A stretch of 8,302 nt of DNA from the NCBI GenBank assembly GCA_026395315.1, contig JAPLYY010000075.1:1-8302 (forward strand), written 5' to 3'. Origin of the DNA: Candidatus Shapirobacteria bacterium. Its GTDB lineage: Bacteria; Patescibacteriota; Microgenomatia; UBA12405. A program made the position numbers and the translations under genes. Below the pieces are notes generated by a model. It was not told where the DNA came from. It saw only the letters and a list, made by a program, of their open reading frames with translations, and ran no database searches. Position 1 is the first letter of the stretch. Each line of letters begins with the position of its first letter. Of this stretch, positions 1 to 7,164 are shown one piece after another.

Positions 1-606
1 ACCACTAACGGCATCAATAATGTTTTTACGGACTAAAAAATAGGCTCCGGTAAGCCAATCTTGAGGATGATCAGTCAGATAGTAACTATCATGGGTGTAG
101 AAATCGGGAGTATGGGGATGAATTGGTTTGATAAGCCGGTTAATCAAAGGCAGATCGTCTAAACCGGAACACCAGGTGAAAGTGTTTAGAAGATTGGGAA
201 AATAACCGCCGGAGGCTTGAATAGAATCGTCTTTATTTAATAATTGAGCGGTACAACCGGCACTTTCAGGGTGAGAGGAGAGCCAATCCAGAGATTGGCT
301 GATGGCAGAGTGAAGAATTATGGTATCAGAATTTAAAAAAAGAAGATAGTTACCTTTAGCTATTTTAATAGCTTGGTTATTAGCTTTACTAAATCCAAGA
401 TTTACTTTATTTTCAATTAAGATAATTGTTTTATGAAGACTTTTTATGAGAGAGATGGAATTGTCTGTAGAGGCATTGTCGACAATAATTATTTCAAAAG
501 GAGTGTTTTTTAAGCCTTTGTCTAAAAAAATTGATTTGAGACAATTGACGGTTAAATCGGCAGTATTGTAAGAAGGAATAATTATGGAAAGGATAGGATT
601 ATTCAT
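1..606 (-). CDS. GT2 family glycosyltransferase (3' end outside the window)
   Basis: Partial gene: the first 202 codons are present and the rest lies beyond position 1. The protein starts MNNPILSIIIPSYN, the typical beta-strand and loop that opens a GT-A fold. The nucleotide-sugar-binding VDNASTDNS follows at residues 42-50, and the DXD-like metal/nucleotide site reads NSD at 92-94. GAYFLVRK at 187-194 matches the segment before the FDE..F...ED.D motif of rhamnosyltransferase-like (WbbL/RfbF-type) GT2 enzymes; that motif would lie outside the window. It probably transfers a sugar from a nucleotide-activated donor to a growing surface glycan on the cytoplasmic side of the membrane. The ATG overlaps the stop of the upstream gene as ATGA (603-606), indicating translational coupling, and no Shine-Dalgarno sequence is visible. 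Family assignment is secure; donor and acceptor are unknown. Confidence 0.9.
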   Translation of the reverse strand, partial: MNNPILSIIIPSYNTADLTVNCLKSIFLDKGLKNTPFEIIIVDNASTDNSISLIKSLHKTIILIENKVNLGFSKANNQAIKIAKGNYLLFLNSDTIILHSAISQSLDWLSSHPESAGCTAQLLNKDDSIQASGGYFPNLLNTFTWCSGLDDLPLINRLIKPIHPHTPDFYTHDSYYLTDHPQDWLTGAYFLVRKNIIDAVSG

Positions 607-1139
607 TTACGAAGGAATCTTTTGTAAGCAATATATATACCGGCAATGCCAATTTCGATAGTGAAAAAAGTTAATAACCGGCAGGGAACGTCGGTAGAGA
701 AAGTTTTTAGAGTAACTTTGGCTTTATATTCTTTACCTTTAAAAATCAACTTGTTTTGAATGCGTTTTTCCGGTTTGGTGAAAACATCATTTTCCCACTC
801 ATAACCATTAATGAAAAGGGATTCTTTGAAGGGGAGAATAAATTCTTCGAGATAATAGCTTTGGGTGGTGTCGCGGATAATAGTTTTAGCTTTTTCCGGA
901 GGGTGGTTGAGAATTATGCGAAATAGTCCGGAATAATTGGCTTTATAGAAGTTAATAATTTCGGTGCGGCTAAGGTTGGTGTAATAGGCTGAGACATTTT
1001 TAAGTTGGATGGTATCTCCCGGTTCATCGGAACGGGCGGCATTAGTTAATTCTTTTAATTGAGGTGTCGGTGAAATTAAATAAAAAATAGCCAGGAGATT
1101 GAAAAGGAAGAATAGTAAAAAGAAAGTAATTTTGGCCAT
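603..1139 (-). CDS. Hypothetical membrane protein with two terminal transmembrane helices
   Basis: A 178-residue protein that I cannot assign to a named family. A hydrophobic helix covers residues 4-23, directly after MAK. A mostly polar region of about 130 residues follows, and a second hydrophobic stretch lies at about 155-172 before a basic tail (YKRFLRK). This suggests two membrane passes with the central domain probably outside the cytoplasm and both ends inside. The central domain contains SDEPGDTIQLKNVSAYYTN (37-55) and aromatic-rich segments, with no catalytic motif I recognise. The segment resembles conserved hypothetical proteins I associate with CPR genomes, which is memory rather than a search. 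The ATG lies 1 nt after the stop of the upstream fusion gene, and its own stop overlaps the next start. Its place among glycosyltransferases suggests a role in surface glycan assembly or export, but this is inference. Confidence 0.8.
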   Translation of the reverse strand: MAKITFFLLFFLFNLLAIFYLISPTPQLKELTNAARSDEPGDTIQLKNVSAYYTNLSRTEIINFYKANYSGLFRIILNHPPEKAKTIIRDTTQSYYLEEFILPFKESLFINGYEWENDVFTKPEKRIQNKLIFKGKEYKAKVTLKTFSTDVPCRLLTFFTIEIGIAGIYIAYKRFLRK

Positions 1140-1140
1140 T

Positions 1141-2748
1141 CTATTGAAAAAGCATGGGACGGCCGAGTTGATAATGGGGATTGGTTAATTGACGGACGCT
1201 AATTTTTTGGGCCGGGATACCACCCCAAATTTCGAAGTCAGGGATATTTTTAGTGACAACGGCGCCGGCGGCAACAACGGCGCCTTTACCGATGGTGACT
1301 CCAGGAAGGATAATGGCCCGGGGACCAATAAAAACAAAATCACCAATAATTACCGGACTGAATGAATTACTAAAATCAGGAGAGTTGACATCATGTTCAT
1401 CGTTGTAAATTAGCACCTGTGAGGCAATATCGACATGGCTGCCGATAGTCAAAGGGGCACGGCCGTCCAGAAAACAATGGTCGCCAATTATTGTGTTTTG
1501 GCCGATGGAAATTCCCGATGGATTAAAAAAATTGGCACCAAGATGAATAGTTGAGCTCCAGGGAAGTGAGACACCGGAGGCCAGATAAAAAATTTTTCGA
1601 ATGAAATGGAGGGGAATACAGCCAACAATTCGCAAAATTAATAACCAGAATTCGAGAAAATAGGTATCAAGACGATTAATTACCTTAGGAATAAGGTTCT
1701 TAACGGTAATCGGTTGACCAACATATTCGTGCATAGCCCCATTTTGGATAAGTTTTGTCCTAATTTTCGGATTAGTTATTTGGTTTAAAGCTGTAATCAG
1801 GGAGTCCGGATTGGTGGGGTCAATATAAAGACAGGTATCTTTTAAAACTTCTTTAAGAGGGGGAATGTCGGAGGCGATGACCGGAGTGCCGGACATTTGG
1901 CTTTCTAAAGCAGGTATGCCAAAGCCCTCATAAGTGCTGGGGATGACGGTGGCAGTGGCACTTTTATAGAGTGACCATTTTTCATTTTCGGCGATAAAAT
2001 CAGTGAAAATTACTTTTGATTCTAATTTAAGTTTTTGAACGGTGTGGTAAATTTCGTCAAATAGCCAACCCTTTTTACCGGCAATTACCAGTTGATAATC
2101 CAGGGAAAAACGGGAAAAAGCGTCGATTAAAAAGGGGTAGTTTTTGTTAGGTTTGAGGGTGCCGAGACTTAAAAAGTAGGGTTTGGAAATGTTGAATTTG
2201 GTAAGGACTTTTTTGTCAGGAGTAATGTGAATCGAAGGATTGATACCATTGTAAACTACAGAGATTTTTTTAGGATCGATTTGATAAGTTTTGGTTAATT
2301 CGTTTTTGGTAAATTGGGAAACGGCCACAATTTGTTTGGCTTGTTCAAGTGAATCTTTAGTCCAATTGACCAGTTGGTAAATGTCCTTTTTCTTGAACTG
2401 ATCAAGTGATTGGAGATAGCCGATATCATGAATAGTGGGAATGGTGGGAATAAGACAAGGCCGGGGGGAATAGTGACTGGGGGAATAGAATAAGTCAAGT
2501 TTTATTTTTTGAAATAATAGTTTTGCGGGTAGGGCAAAACGGGTCCAGTATTTGGATGGACCAAAAACTAAATAGTGCCAATTAGCGGATTCCGGCGGCA
2601 TATCAGATAACGGTTGTTTTTTAAGATAAATATAATAGTGATTGGTTTTATCGAGTGGATAAAGCTTAAGCAGAATATTGTAGGCATATTGACCAACGCC
2701 GACACGGGTAGAGATATTAGCTTCATTGCCATCAATACCTATGAGCAT
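1141..2748 (-). CDS. Fused GT4 glycosyltransferase and hexapeptide-repeat acyltransferase
   Basis: A 535-residue two-domain protein. Residues 1-360 form a complete GT-B enzyme of family GT4: the N-terminal start IGIDGNEAN with a glycine-rich loop (VGVGQ), SLGTLKPNKN (194-203) opening the donor-binding domain, and an intact E-X7-E motif with E274 and E282 (EGFGIPALE). Residues about 360-390 are a hydrophobic/amphipathic linker. Residues 400-516 form a left-handed beta-helix acyltransferase of the WcaF/maltose O-acetyltransferase type: hexapeptide repeats such as ISIGQNTIIGDHCFLDG, a likely catalytic H452 (NDEHD), IIGDFVFIGPRAIILPGVTI, and the closing GGIPAQKI. One polypeptide would thus add a sugar and then, probably, acetylate a sugar residue from acetyl-CoA. 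These activities are usually separate genes. No frame break is visible at the junction. The ATG overlaps the upstream gene by 10 nt. The donor sugar is unknown. Confidence 0.92.
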   Translation of the reverse strand: MLIGIDGNEANISTRVGVGQYAYNILLKLYPLDKTNHYYIYLKKQPLSDMPPESANWHYLVFGPSKYWTRFALPAKLLFQKIKLDLFYSPSHYSPRPCLIPTIPTIHDIGYLQSLDQFKKKDIYQLVNWTKDSLEQAKQIVAVSQFTKNELTKTYQIDPKKISVVYNGINPSIHITPDKKVLTKFNISKPYFLSLGTLKPNKNYPFLIDAFSRFSLDYQLVIAGKKGWLFDEIYHTVQKLKLESKVIFTDFIAENEKWSLYKSATATVIPSTYEGFGIPALESQMSGTPVIASDIPPLKEVLKDTCLYIDPTNPDSLITALNQITNPKIRTKLIQNGAMHEYVGQPITVKNLIPKVINRLDTYFLEFWLLILRIVGCIPLHFIRKIFYLASGVSLPWSSTIHLGANFFNPSGISIGQNTIIGDHCFLDGRAPLTIGSHVDIASQVLIYNDEHDVNSPDFSNSFSPVIIGDFVFIGPRAIILPGVTIGKGAVVAAGAVVTKNIPDFEIWGGIPAQKISVRQLTNPHYQLGRPMLFQ

Positions 2749-3878
2749 AGTTTTTCGTAAACAGATAAGGTTAATTTGGCGGTGTTGTCCCAGGAAAATT
2801 TGGCTGACTGTTTTAGCCCGCGGCGGGAGAGAGTTAAACGAAAGGAAGGACTGGTAATAATTTTGTCCAGGGCTAAAGCAATATCAATAATTTTAGTCGG
2901 GTCGATTAAAATGGCCGCATTACCGGCAATTTCGCGTAGAGAGGAAGTGTTGCTGATAATTAAGGGAACACCCAGAGTAAGGGCATTTAACGGCGGTAAA
3001 CCGAAACCTTCGTAAAGTGAGGGGTAGCATAAACAGATAGCTCCGGCCAAAAGCGGAGCAATTTCCCGGTCGGGGACATAACCGAGGATTTTAATAAAGG
3101 GGTTTTTAAGGTGGTTGACATCATCACCCCAGCCGTATTTACCGGCAATAACTAATTCAGTGACAGATTGGGGGTGGATTTTTTTATATTCAATAAAAGC
3201 TTCAATTAGCCGGGGAAGATTTTTACGGGGTTCACGGGTGCCGATTGCCAGAACATAATTTTTTAAATCGTAAAGCTGTTTGACTTTGGTAATTTTGGAT
3301 TTTTTTTCTGAAGGGTTAAGATGATAAAAATTAATATATTTATCTTCAGCAGCTTCGGGAATAATGGTGACTTTTTGAGGATTTAACTGGGGAAAAAGAT
3401 GAAGTAAATCCTGACGGGTATTTTGAGAGACGCAGATAAAATGATCATTAACCTGGGCAGCCCAAAAAAATTTTCGTTTAAAAACAGAAATAATCCGCTG
3501 GTGCTGGGTTTCAGGAAAAAGAAAAGGAACAAAGTCGTGAACGGTGGTAACTGTTTTGGCATTGATAGCCGGAGGCTGAGTCCAATCCCAGGTGTGAAAA
3601 ACATCGCATTTGCCGATAAAAAACTCTAACGGGAAAATGTGGAGCCGATTCCAAAGAATTTCAAAAAAAGTCGGGGGAAAGTAGTAGCGATAAAGCTGTA
3701 CTTGGGGCAACTTTTGCCAAAGTTTAACTTCGTCAGGAAGGGGTTGGCGGAAAGAGGTGAAAAAGAGTTTATAGGTATTGGTTTTGTCGATTTTAAGCAG
3801 GTGGCGAACCAGATTAACGGTATAGTTGGAAACACCGGTGCCGTAAGGAATGGAAGAAATATCAATACCAATTACCAT
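2739..3878 (-). CDS. GT4 family glycosyltransferase with altered E-X7-E motif
   Basis: A 379-residue GT-B fold enzyme, the usual length for GT4. The N-terminal domain begins VIGIDISSIPYGTGVSNYT with the glycine-containing acceptor-side loop, and TTVHDFVPF lies at 111-119. The donor-binding domain opens with AIGTREPRKNLPRLIEAF (211-228), the Arg/Lys-containing phosphate-binding segment seen in mannosyl- and rhamnosyltransferases of this family. The signature region reads YEGFGLPPLNAL: the first glutamate is E290, but the second position of E-X7-E is asparagine (N298, codon AAT). The C-terminal FSWDNTAK (361-368) is typical of the family end. It probably adds one sugar to the glycan built by this operon. 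It overlaps the upstream GT2 gene by 7 nt and the downstream fusion gene by 10 nt. No Shine-Dalgarno sequence is visible before the ATG, so coupled re-initiation is likely. Confidence 0.92.
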   Translation of the reverse strand: MVIGIDISSIPYGTGVSNYTVNLVRHLLKIDKTNTYKLFFTSFRQPLPDEVKLWQKLPQVQLYRYYFPPTFFEILWNRLHIFPLEFFIGKCDVFHTWDWTQPPAINAKTVTTVHDFVPFLFPETQHQRIISVFKRKFFWAAQVNDHFICVSQNTRQDLLHLFPQLNPQKVTIIPEAAEDKYINFYHLNPSEKKSKITKVKQLYDLKNYVLAIGTREPRKNLPRLIEAFIEYKKIHPQSVTELVIAGKYGWGDDVNHLKNPFIKILGYVPDREIAPLLAGAICLCYPSLYEGFGLPPLNALTLGVPLIISNTSSLREIAGNAAILIDPTKIIDIALALDKIITSPSFRLTLSRRGLKQSAKFSWDNTAKLTLSVYEKLCS

Positions 3879-4690
3879 TTGATAAGTGATTTTAACAAAT
3901 AGGACAGATTTTTGAGTCTTTCTAGTAAAATTTGAGGAAAATTAAAAATGAGTTGTTTAGTTGAATAGTTTTTAGTAATTAATAAAAACCAGTTTCTAAA
4001 AGTGTAATATTGGCGTAAGTATCCTAATTTGTTACTAGTAGCACCACCGATATGGTAGACCAAAGCCTGGGGGACACATTGAGTTAAAAAATTTTTTTTG
4101 TTAAGACGAAAAGCCAGATCAACATCCTCGATATAAAGGAAAAACGATTCGTCAAACAGGCCAATTTTTTGGATAATTGATTTTTGATAAATTACGGCAG
4201 CAGCTGATGAACCCCAAACCGGATGTAGTGACAGGTGAGGTAAATAGATTTGATTATGATTATTTTGAATACAACTACCATTAATATTAAATGAAATACC
4301 CTGTGATTCAATTAAGGTTCCAGAAGAATTCATAACTGTACCGCAATAACAAGCGATATTTGGTTTAATGTTTGAGATAATTAATGTGAACCAATTTGAA
4401 TTAAGTTTTAAGTCGTTATTGAGAATACAGACAAAGTCGTATTTGGCAGCCTTAATCCCCTGGTTAACAGCTCGGGCAAAACCATAGTTTTGGGGATTAA
4501 GAATGATTTTATTTTTGGGAAAGTAAGCATTGAGAATTTCCAAGCTGTTATCGGTGGAGCGATTGTCAACCAAAATGATTTCAAAACGGGAATGAGGACA
4601 GTTTTTTATAGCAAGAGCAAGTGATTCAAAAAAATCAGGCAGAAATTTAACACCGTTAAAATTCGGAATGATGACAGAAATATTTACCAT
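3872..4690 (-). CDS. GT2 family glycosyltransferase (rhamnosyltransferase-like)
   Basis: A complete 272-residue GT-A fold enzyme. It shows SVIIPNFNG at 5-13, VDNRSTDNS at 41-49 for nucleotide binding, NYGFARAVNQGI at 68-79, and the DXD-equivalent NND at 91-93. The late motif FDESFFLYIEDVDLAFR at 179-195 contains the acidic pair E188/D189 that usually supplies the catalytic base, followed by VYHIGGAT at 211-218. This is the WbbL/RfbF-type arrangement found in rhamnosyltransferases and related enzymes, although the actual sugar cannot be told from sequence. The last 40 residues are basic and hydrophobic (a possible amphipathic helix, QILLERLKNLSYLLKSLIKW), which may hold the protein at the membrane. 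Start and stop overlap both neighbours by 7 nt each, placing it firmly in the operon. Confidence 0.93.
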   Translation of the reverse strand: MVNISVIIPNFNGVKFLPDFFESLALAIKNCPHSRFEIILVDNRSTDNSLEILNAYFPKNKIILNPQNYGFARAVNQGIKAAKYDFVCILNNDLKLNSNWFTLIISNIKPNIACYCGTVMNSSGTLIESQGISFNINGSCIQNNHNQIYLPHLSLHPVWGSSAAAVIYQKSIIQKIGLFDESFFLYIEDVDLAFRLNKKNFLTQCVPQALVYHIGGATSNKLGYLRQYYTFRNWFLLITKNYSTKQLIFNFPQILLERLKNLSYLLKSLIKW

Positions 4691-5121
4691 GGCAGTGAAA
4701 TTGAATCACCGGTATGTAAATTAATTCTTTGGGAAACACCGGCATTTAATTCGATAACGTATTGAGCTGGTTTAACACTTGGAATCAGATCAAGAGATTT
4801 AGGTGTACCTTGGGAAATATTGATAACTTGACCGTTTTTATCAAGAAATATTATGTCCAATGGAATTAAAGTGTTTTTCATCCAAAAAGATTGAGGCAGC
4901 TCGAGTCCGAAAATAAAAATCATACCGCAGTTAGGACATAAATATTGGCGGTTCATCAAACCGATAGTGTGCTGTTGAACAGTTTTGGCGACTTCTAAGT
5001 TAAAAACTTCGTTGTTAATGGTTAAAGGAATGGTTGAAGCGACGGAGGGTTTGAAAATAAGATAAAGACAGGCGGCAATAATAACAATCAGAATAATAAT
5101 CATAAGCCGATTTTTTGACAT
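4684..5121 (-). CDS. Membrane-anchored DUF192 family protein
   Basis: A 145-residue protein with an N-terminal hydrophobic helix at residues 6-23 (MIIILIVIIAACLYLIF), probably a signal anchor that leaves the rest outside the cytoplasm. Residues 30-145 match DUF192 (COG1430). The hallmark SFWMKNTLIPLDIIFLD is at 78-94, preceded by the QQHTIGLMNRQ stretch (49-59) and GMIFIF (66-71), and followed by a C-terminal ELNAG segment (124-128). The function of DUF192 is not established. A CPNC pair (C62, C65) sits just before GMIFIF and could bind metal or form a disulfide. The ATG at 5121 is preferred over the internal Met7 (5103) because AGGGGAG stands 5 nt upstream of it; Met7 would give an ATGA overlap but has no ribosome binding site. 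It overlaps the GT4 gene upstream by 22 nt and the GT2 gene downstream by 7 nt. Confidence 0.9.
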   Translation of the reverse strand: MSKNRLMIIILIVIIAACLYLIFKPSVASTIPLTINNEVFNLEVAKTVQQHTIGLMNRQYLCPNCGMIFIFGLELPQSFWMKNTLIPLDIIFLDKNGQVINISQGTPKSLDLIPSVKPAQYVIELNAGVSQRINLHTGDSISLPW

Positions 5122-6194
5122 AAGTACTCCCCTATTCTATCCCAAGTGAGATTGTTTTTAACATATTTATATCCGGACAGACCCAGTGGTTTAGGATTTT
5201 GAATTAGGCGGTCGATAGTAGAGACGAGACTATTGAGATTATCGGTTTTAAAAGTTAGGCCACCGTTAAGAAGTTTAATAACTTCGGATGTTTGGGGAGT
5301 ATCGGCACCAATAACCGGTTTACCCCGGGCCAAACTCTCGACAAAAACAAGGCCAAAACTTTCGTGAATTGAAGGCAGACAAAGCAGAGTAGAGTTATCA
5401 ATGGCAGATTTTATTTGGGATCGGGTGGGATGGAGAATTAAGTTGACTGACGATGGAATAATGAGGTGGGGAAAGAAAAGAGTTTTTTGGCCAAGAAGGG
5501 TTAAGGAAAGTTGAGGATACTTTATTTTTAAAATATTAAAGGCGGCGATTAACAGTTCGATACGTTTATGAGATGAAAAACTACCAATAAAAACAATATG
5601 AGGATTTTTTGGGAATTTAATTTTAGCCGAATCAATTAAGAAATTTGAATCAACTCCCAACCCTTTAATAATGGTGTGGGGGTGATGAAGCAGTTTCTTT
5701 TCATAATCAGTTAAACACCAGAGGAAATCGGCCTTTTTTAAAATATGTTGTAGTAATGAGTTATTAAAATCTGGATCATTAGGGTGATAACAGGGACAGA
5801 TGAATAATTTGGCGCTAGTGATTTTTTTGAAAATATAGGCGTAAATAATTATTGTTGTCGGTAACGGGCCGGCGATGATTATATCGGGATGATATTTAAT
5901 AAAAGAAATCAGAGACAGCGGAGGAAAAATCGGGCCTTTGGTGAAGGGCTTTAAAGATGGAAAATGTTTGGATAAAAACTTTAGGGGTTTATGAAGAAAA
6001 GTGATGACAGGTAAACCGTTGGCAGTATGTTGGGAAGAGGGGTTGGTAAAATCATCGGTCGAAAGGCAGTTGGATGACAGGACTTTAATGGTGTGGCCTT
6101 TTGATTGAAGATACTGTCCGAATTTAAAAATGACGGTGGAACCGCCATCAACGGCTGGAGGGTAGATATGGGTGATCAATAAAATTTTGGCCAT
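5100..6194 (-). CDS. GT4 family glycosyltransferase, first gene of the operon
   Basis: A 364-residue GT-B fold enzyme. The start MAKILLITHIYPPAVDGGST, with the glycine pair at 17-18, is the classic N-terminus of GT4 enzymes that act on lipid-linked or membrane acceptors. The donor domain opens with VFIGSFSSHKRIELLIAAF (201-219), where K210 is the expected phosphate-contacting residue. The intact E-X7-E motif is E278 and E286 in HESFGLVFVES, followed by ARGKPVIGAD (289-298). It differs from the two other GT4 enzymes of the operon in its N-terminal type, so it likely uses another acceptor. The ATG has no Shine-Dalgarno sequence and lies only 26 bp from the divergent membrane-protein gene, so its mRNA may have almost no leader. 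Its 3' end overlaps the DUF192 gene by 22 nt. Donor and acceptor are unknown. Confidence 0.92.
   Translation of the reverse strand: MAKILLITHIYPPAVDGGSTVIFKFGQYLQSKGHTIKVLSSNCLSTDDFTNPSSQHTANGLPVITFLHKPLKFLSKHFPSLKPFTKGPIFPPLSLISFIKYHPDIIIAGPLPTTIIIYAYIFKKITSAKLFICPCYHPNDPDFNNSLLQHILKKADFLWCLTDYEKKLLHHPHTIIKGLGVDSNFLIDSAKIKFPKNPHIVFIGSFSSHKRIELLIAAFNILKIKYPQLSLTLLGQKTLFFPHLIIPSSVNLILHPTRSQIKSAIDNSTLLCLPSIHESFGLVFVESLARGKPVIGADTPQTSEVIKLLNGGLTFKTDNLNSLVSTIDRLIQNPKPLGLSGYKYVKNNLTWDRIGEYLCQKIGL
5127..5133 (-). promoter_or_regulatory. Ribosome binding site of the DUF192 gene
   Basis: On the minus strand AGGGGAG lies 5 nt before the ATG at 5121, inside the end of the upstream GT4 coding region. 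It is the only clear Shine-Dalgarno sequence in the seven-gene operon, and it decides the longer start of the DUF192 protein, which includes the residues flanking its membrane anchor. Confidence 0.65.
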
Positions 6195-6220
6195 TTTTGA
6201 TATAGTATAGTTTAGCCGAT
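6195..6220. promoter_or_regulatory. Divergent promoter region with overlapping -10-like boxes
   Basis: The 26-bp spacer contains TATAGTATAG (6201-6210). Read on the plus strand, TATAGT at 6201-6206 is preceded by TG at 6198-6199, giving an extended -10 element that would start transcription about 8 nt before the ATG at 6221. Read on the minus strand, TATACT (6209-6204) would start transcription about 3 nt before the ATG at 6194. No convincing -35 box is seen on either side. If both are used, the promoters overlap physically and would compete, and both transcripts would be nearly leaderless, in keeping with the lack of Shine-Dalgarno sequences. This is a reading of motifs only. Confidence 0.4.
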
Positions 6221-7147
6221 ATGATAAATAAGATTAAGAAGGTGGTCAATTCGAAATGGTTTAGGCTAGTATTTTCGGTAATATTGATTTATTTTGCTTT
6301 CCGGAGAATAAACATAGTTAAATTACTGGCGGAAGTCAGTTTGGTCAGACCGATTTATGTAGTGGGAATCTTGGCGTATATATCGGTGGTGATGTTAATT
6401 GGTGGTGTCAGGTGGAGTTTACTGTTGCTAAAAAAGCCGACCATAAAAGATTTCTGGATTTTTACCAAGGCGACCTATCGGGGGGCTTTCTACGCTTTGT
6501 TTTTTCCGACAGCTATGGCCGGAGATTTACTTAAATGGTTGCCGTTACAGGAGAATTACCCCGAATTGTCGAAAACTAAAATTGCCAGTTCGGTAATAAT
6601 CGATCGGATTGTGGGGGTAACCGCTTTTGGAGTGATGGCTTTAGTGGCGTTATTAATAGGAAAATTGCTGAAGTATCAGTTTCCTGATTATTTGTTGTGG
6701 TTTTTTATAATTCTTAACGCTGGAATAATAATTTTTTATATGGCAGTAATGATGGTTGATTTTGAAAAAATATTGGGAAGATATGATAAATTGAAGAAAG
6801 TATTGGAGGTTCTCGATATATTTAAGAATGAAAATAAAAAAAGAATTTTAATTTGTATAGCAATTTCACTAATCGGCGAACCGTTTTGGCAAATGCCTTT
6901 TTGGTTTTATTCTTTGATATTTAAAACCGGGATTTCTTTTCTGCAGGTATTAATATTTATGCCGGTAATATCATTAATATTGGTATTGCCTATTTCGGTG
7001 GCCGGTTTTGGGGCGAGGGAAAACTTGTTTTTGTATTTTTTTGGGGCACTGGGAATCAGTGATGAAAAAATATTGATAATGTCGGCTTTCGCAGGGATCA
7101 TGGGGATATTATATTCTTTAATCGGGGGATTGTTTTTGCTGTTTTAA
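6221..7147 (+). CDS. LPG-synthase-TM / UPF0104 family flippase-like membrane protein
   Basis: A 308-residue polytopic membrane protein of the lysylphosphatidylglycerol synthase transmembrane-region family (PF03706; also UPF0104/AglD-like). Hydrophobic segments lie near residues 14-28, 44-61, 86-100, 126-148, 157-178, 208-230, 239-258, 264-278 and 286-307. Family motifs are visible: PTAMAGDLLKW (96-106, the P..GGD-like loop), DRIVG (128-132) and PISVAGFGARE (257-267). The soluble aminoacyl-transferase domain of MprF is absent, so it is not a full LPG synthase. Members of this stand-alone type are thought to move or bind lipid-linked substrates and often accompany glycosyltransferases. It is divergent from the glycan operon and may supply its membrane step, which is inference from position. 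The ATG has no Shine-Dalgarno sequence. No terminator is visible after the stop. Confidence 0.9.
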   Translation: MINKIKKVVNSKWFRLVFSVILIYFAFRRINIVKLLAEVSLVRPIYVVGILAYISVVMLIGGVRWSLLLLKKPTIKDFWIFTKATYRGAFYALFFPTAMAGDLLKWLPLQENYPELSKTKIASSVIIDRIVGVTAFGVMALVALLIGKLLKYQFPDYLLWFFIILNAGIIIFYMAVMMVDFEKILGRYDKLKKVLEVLDIFKNENKKRILICIAISLIGEPFWQMPFWFYSLIFKTGISFLQVLIFMPVISLILVLPISVAGFGARENLFLYFFGALGISDEKILIMSAFAGIMGILYSLIGGLFLLF

Positions 7148-7157
7148 TAGTTATAAT
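7130..7157 (+). promoter_or_regulatory. Putative promoter of the riboswitch-metK transcript
   Basis: A perfect -10 hexamer TATAAT occupies 7152-7157, with a weak -35-like TTGTTT at 7130-7135, 16 bp upstream and inside the end of the membrane-protein gene. The predicted start is A7164, the base immediately before the first pairing strand of the proposed riboswitch (7165). This fit between promoter and RNA structure supports both calls. Confidence 0.6.
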
Positions 7158-7164
7158 TAATTTA

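Noticed and set aside
2295..3871. Additional minus-strand frames at 2295-2498, 3383-3604 and 3626-3871
   Set aside because: Each is wholly inside a GT4 coding region in another frame and shows no family motif.
2776..3902. Plus-strand open frames at 2776-3015, 3423-3629 and 3639-3902
   Set aside because: They lie antisense to a well-supported GT4 gene, have low-complexity basic compositions and no recognisable motifs; they are shadows of its codon usage.
5100..5102. Recoding of UGA, as in some CPR lineages
   Set aside because: TGA ends genes at exactly the expected family lengths here and at 603-605, and no in-frame TGA occurs inside a conserved domain.
6907..7101. Minus-strand open frame of 64 codons inside the flippase-like gene
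   Set aside because: It is antisense to the conserved C-terminal motif region of the membrane protein and has no features of its own.
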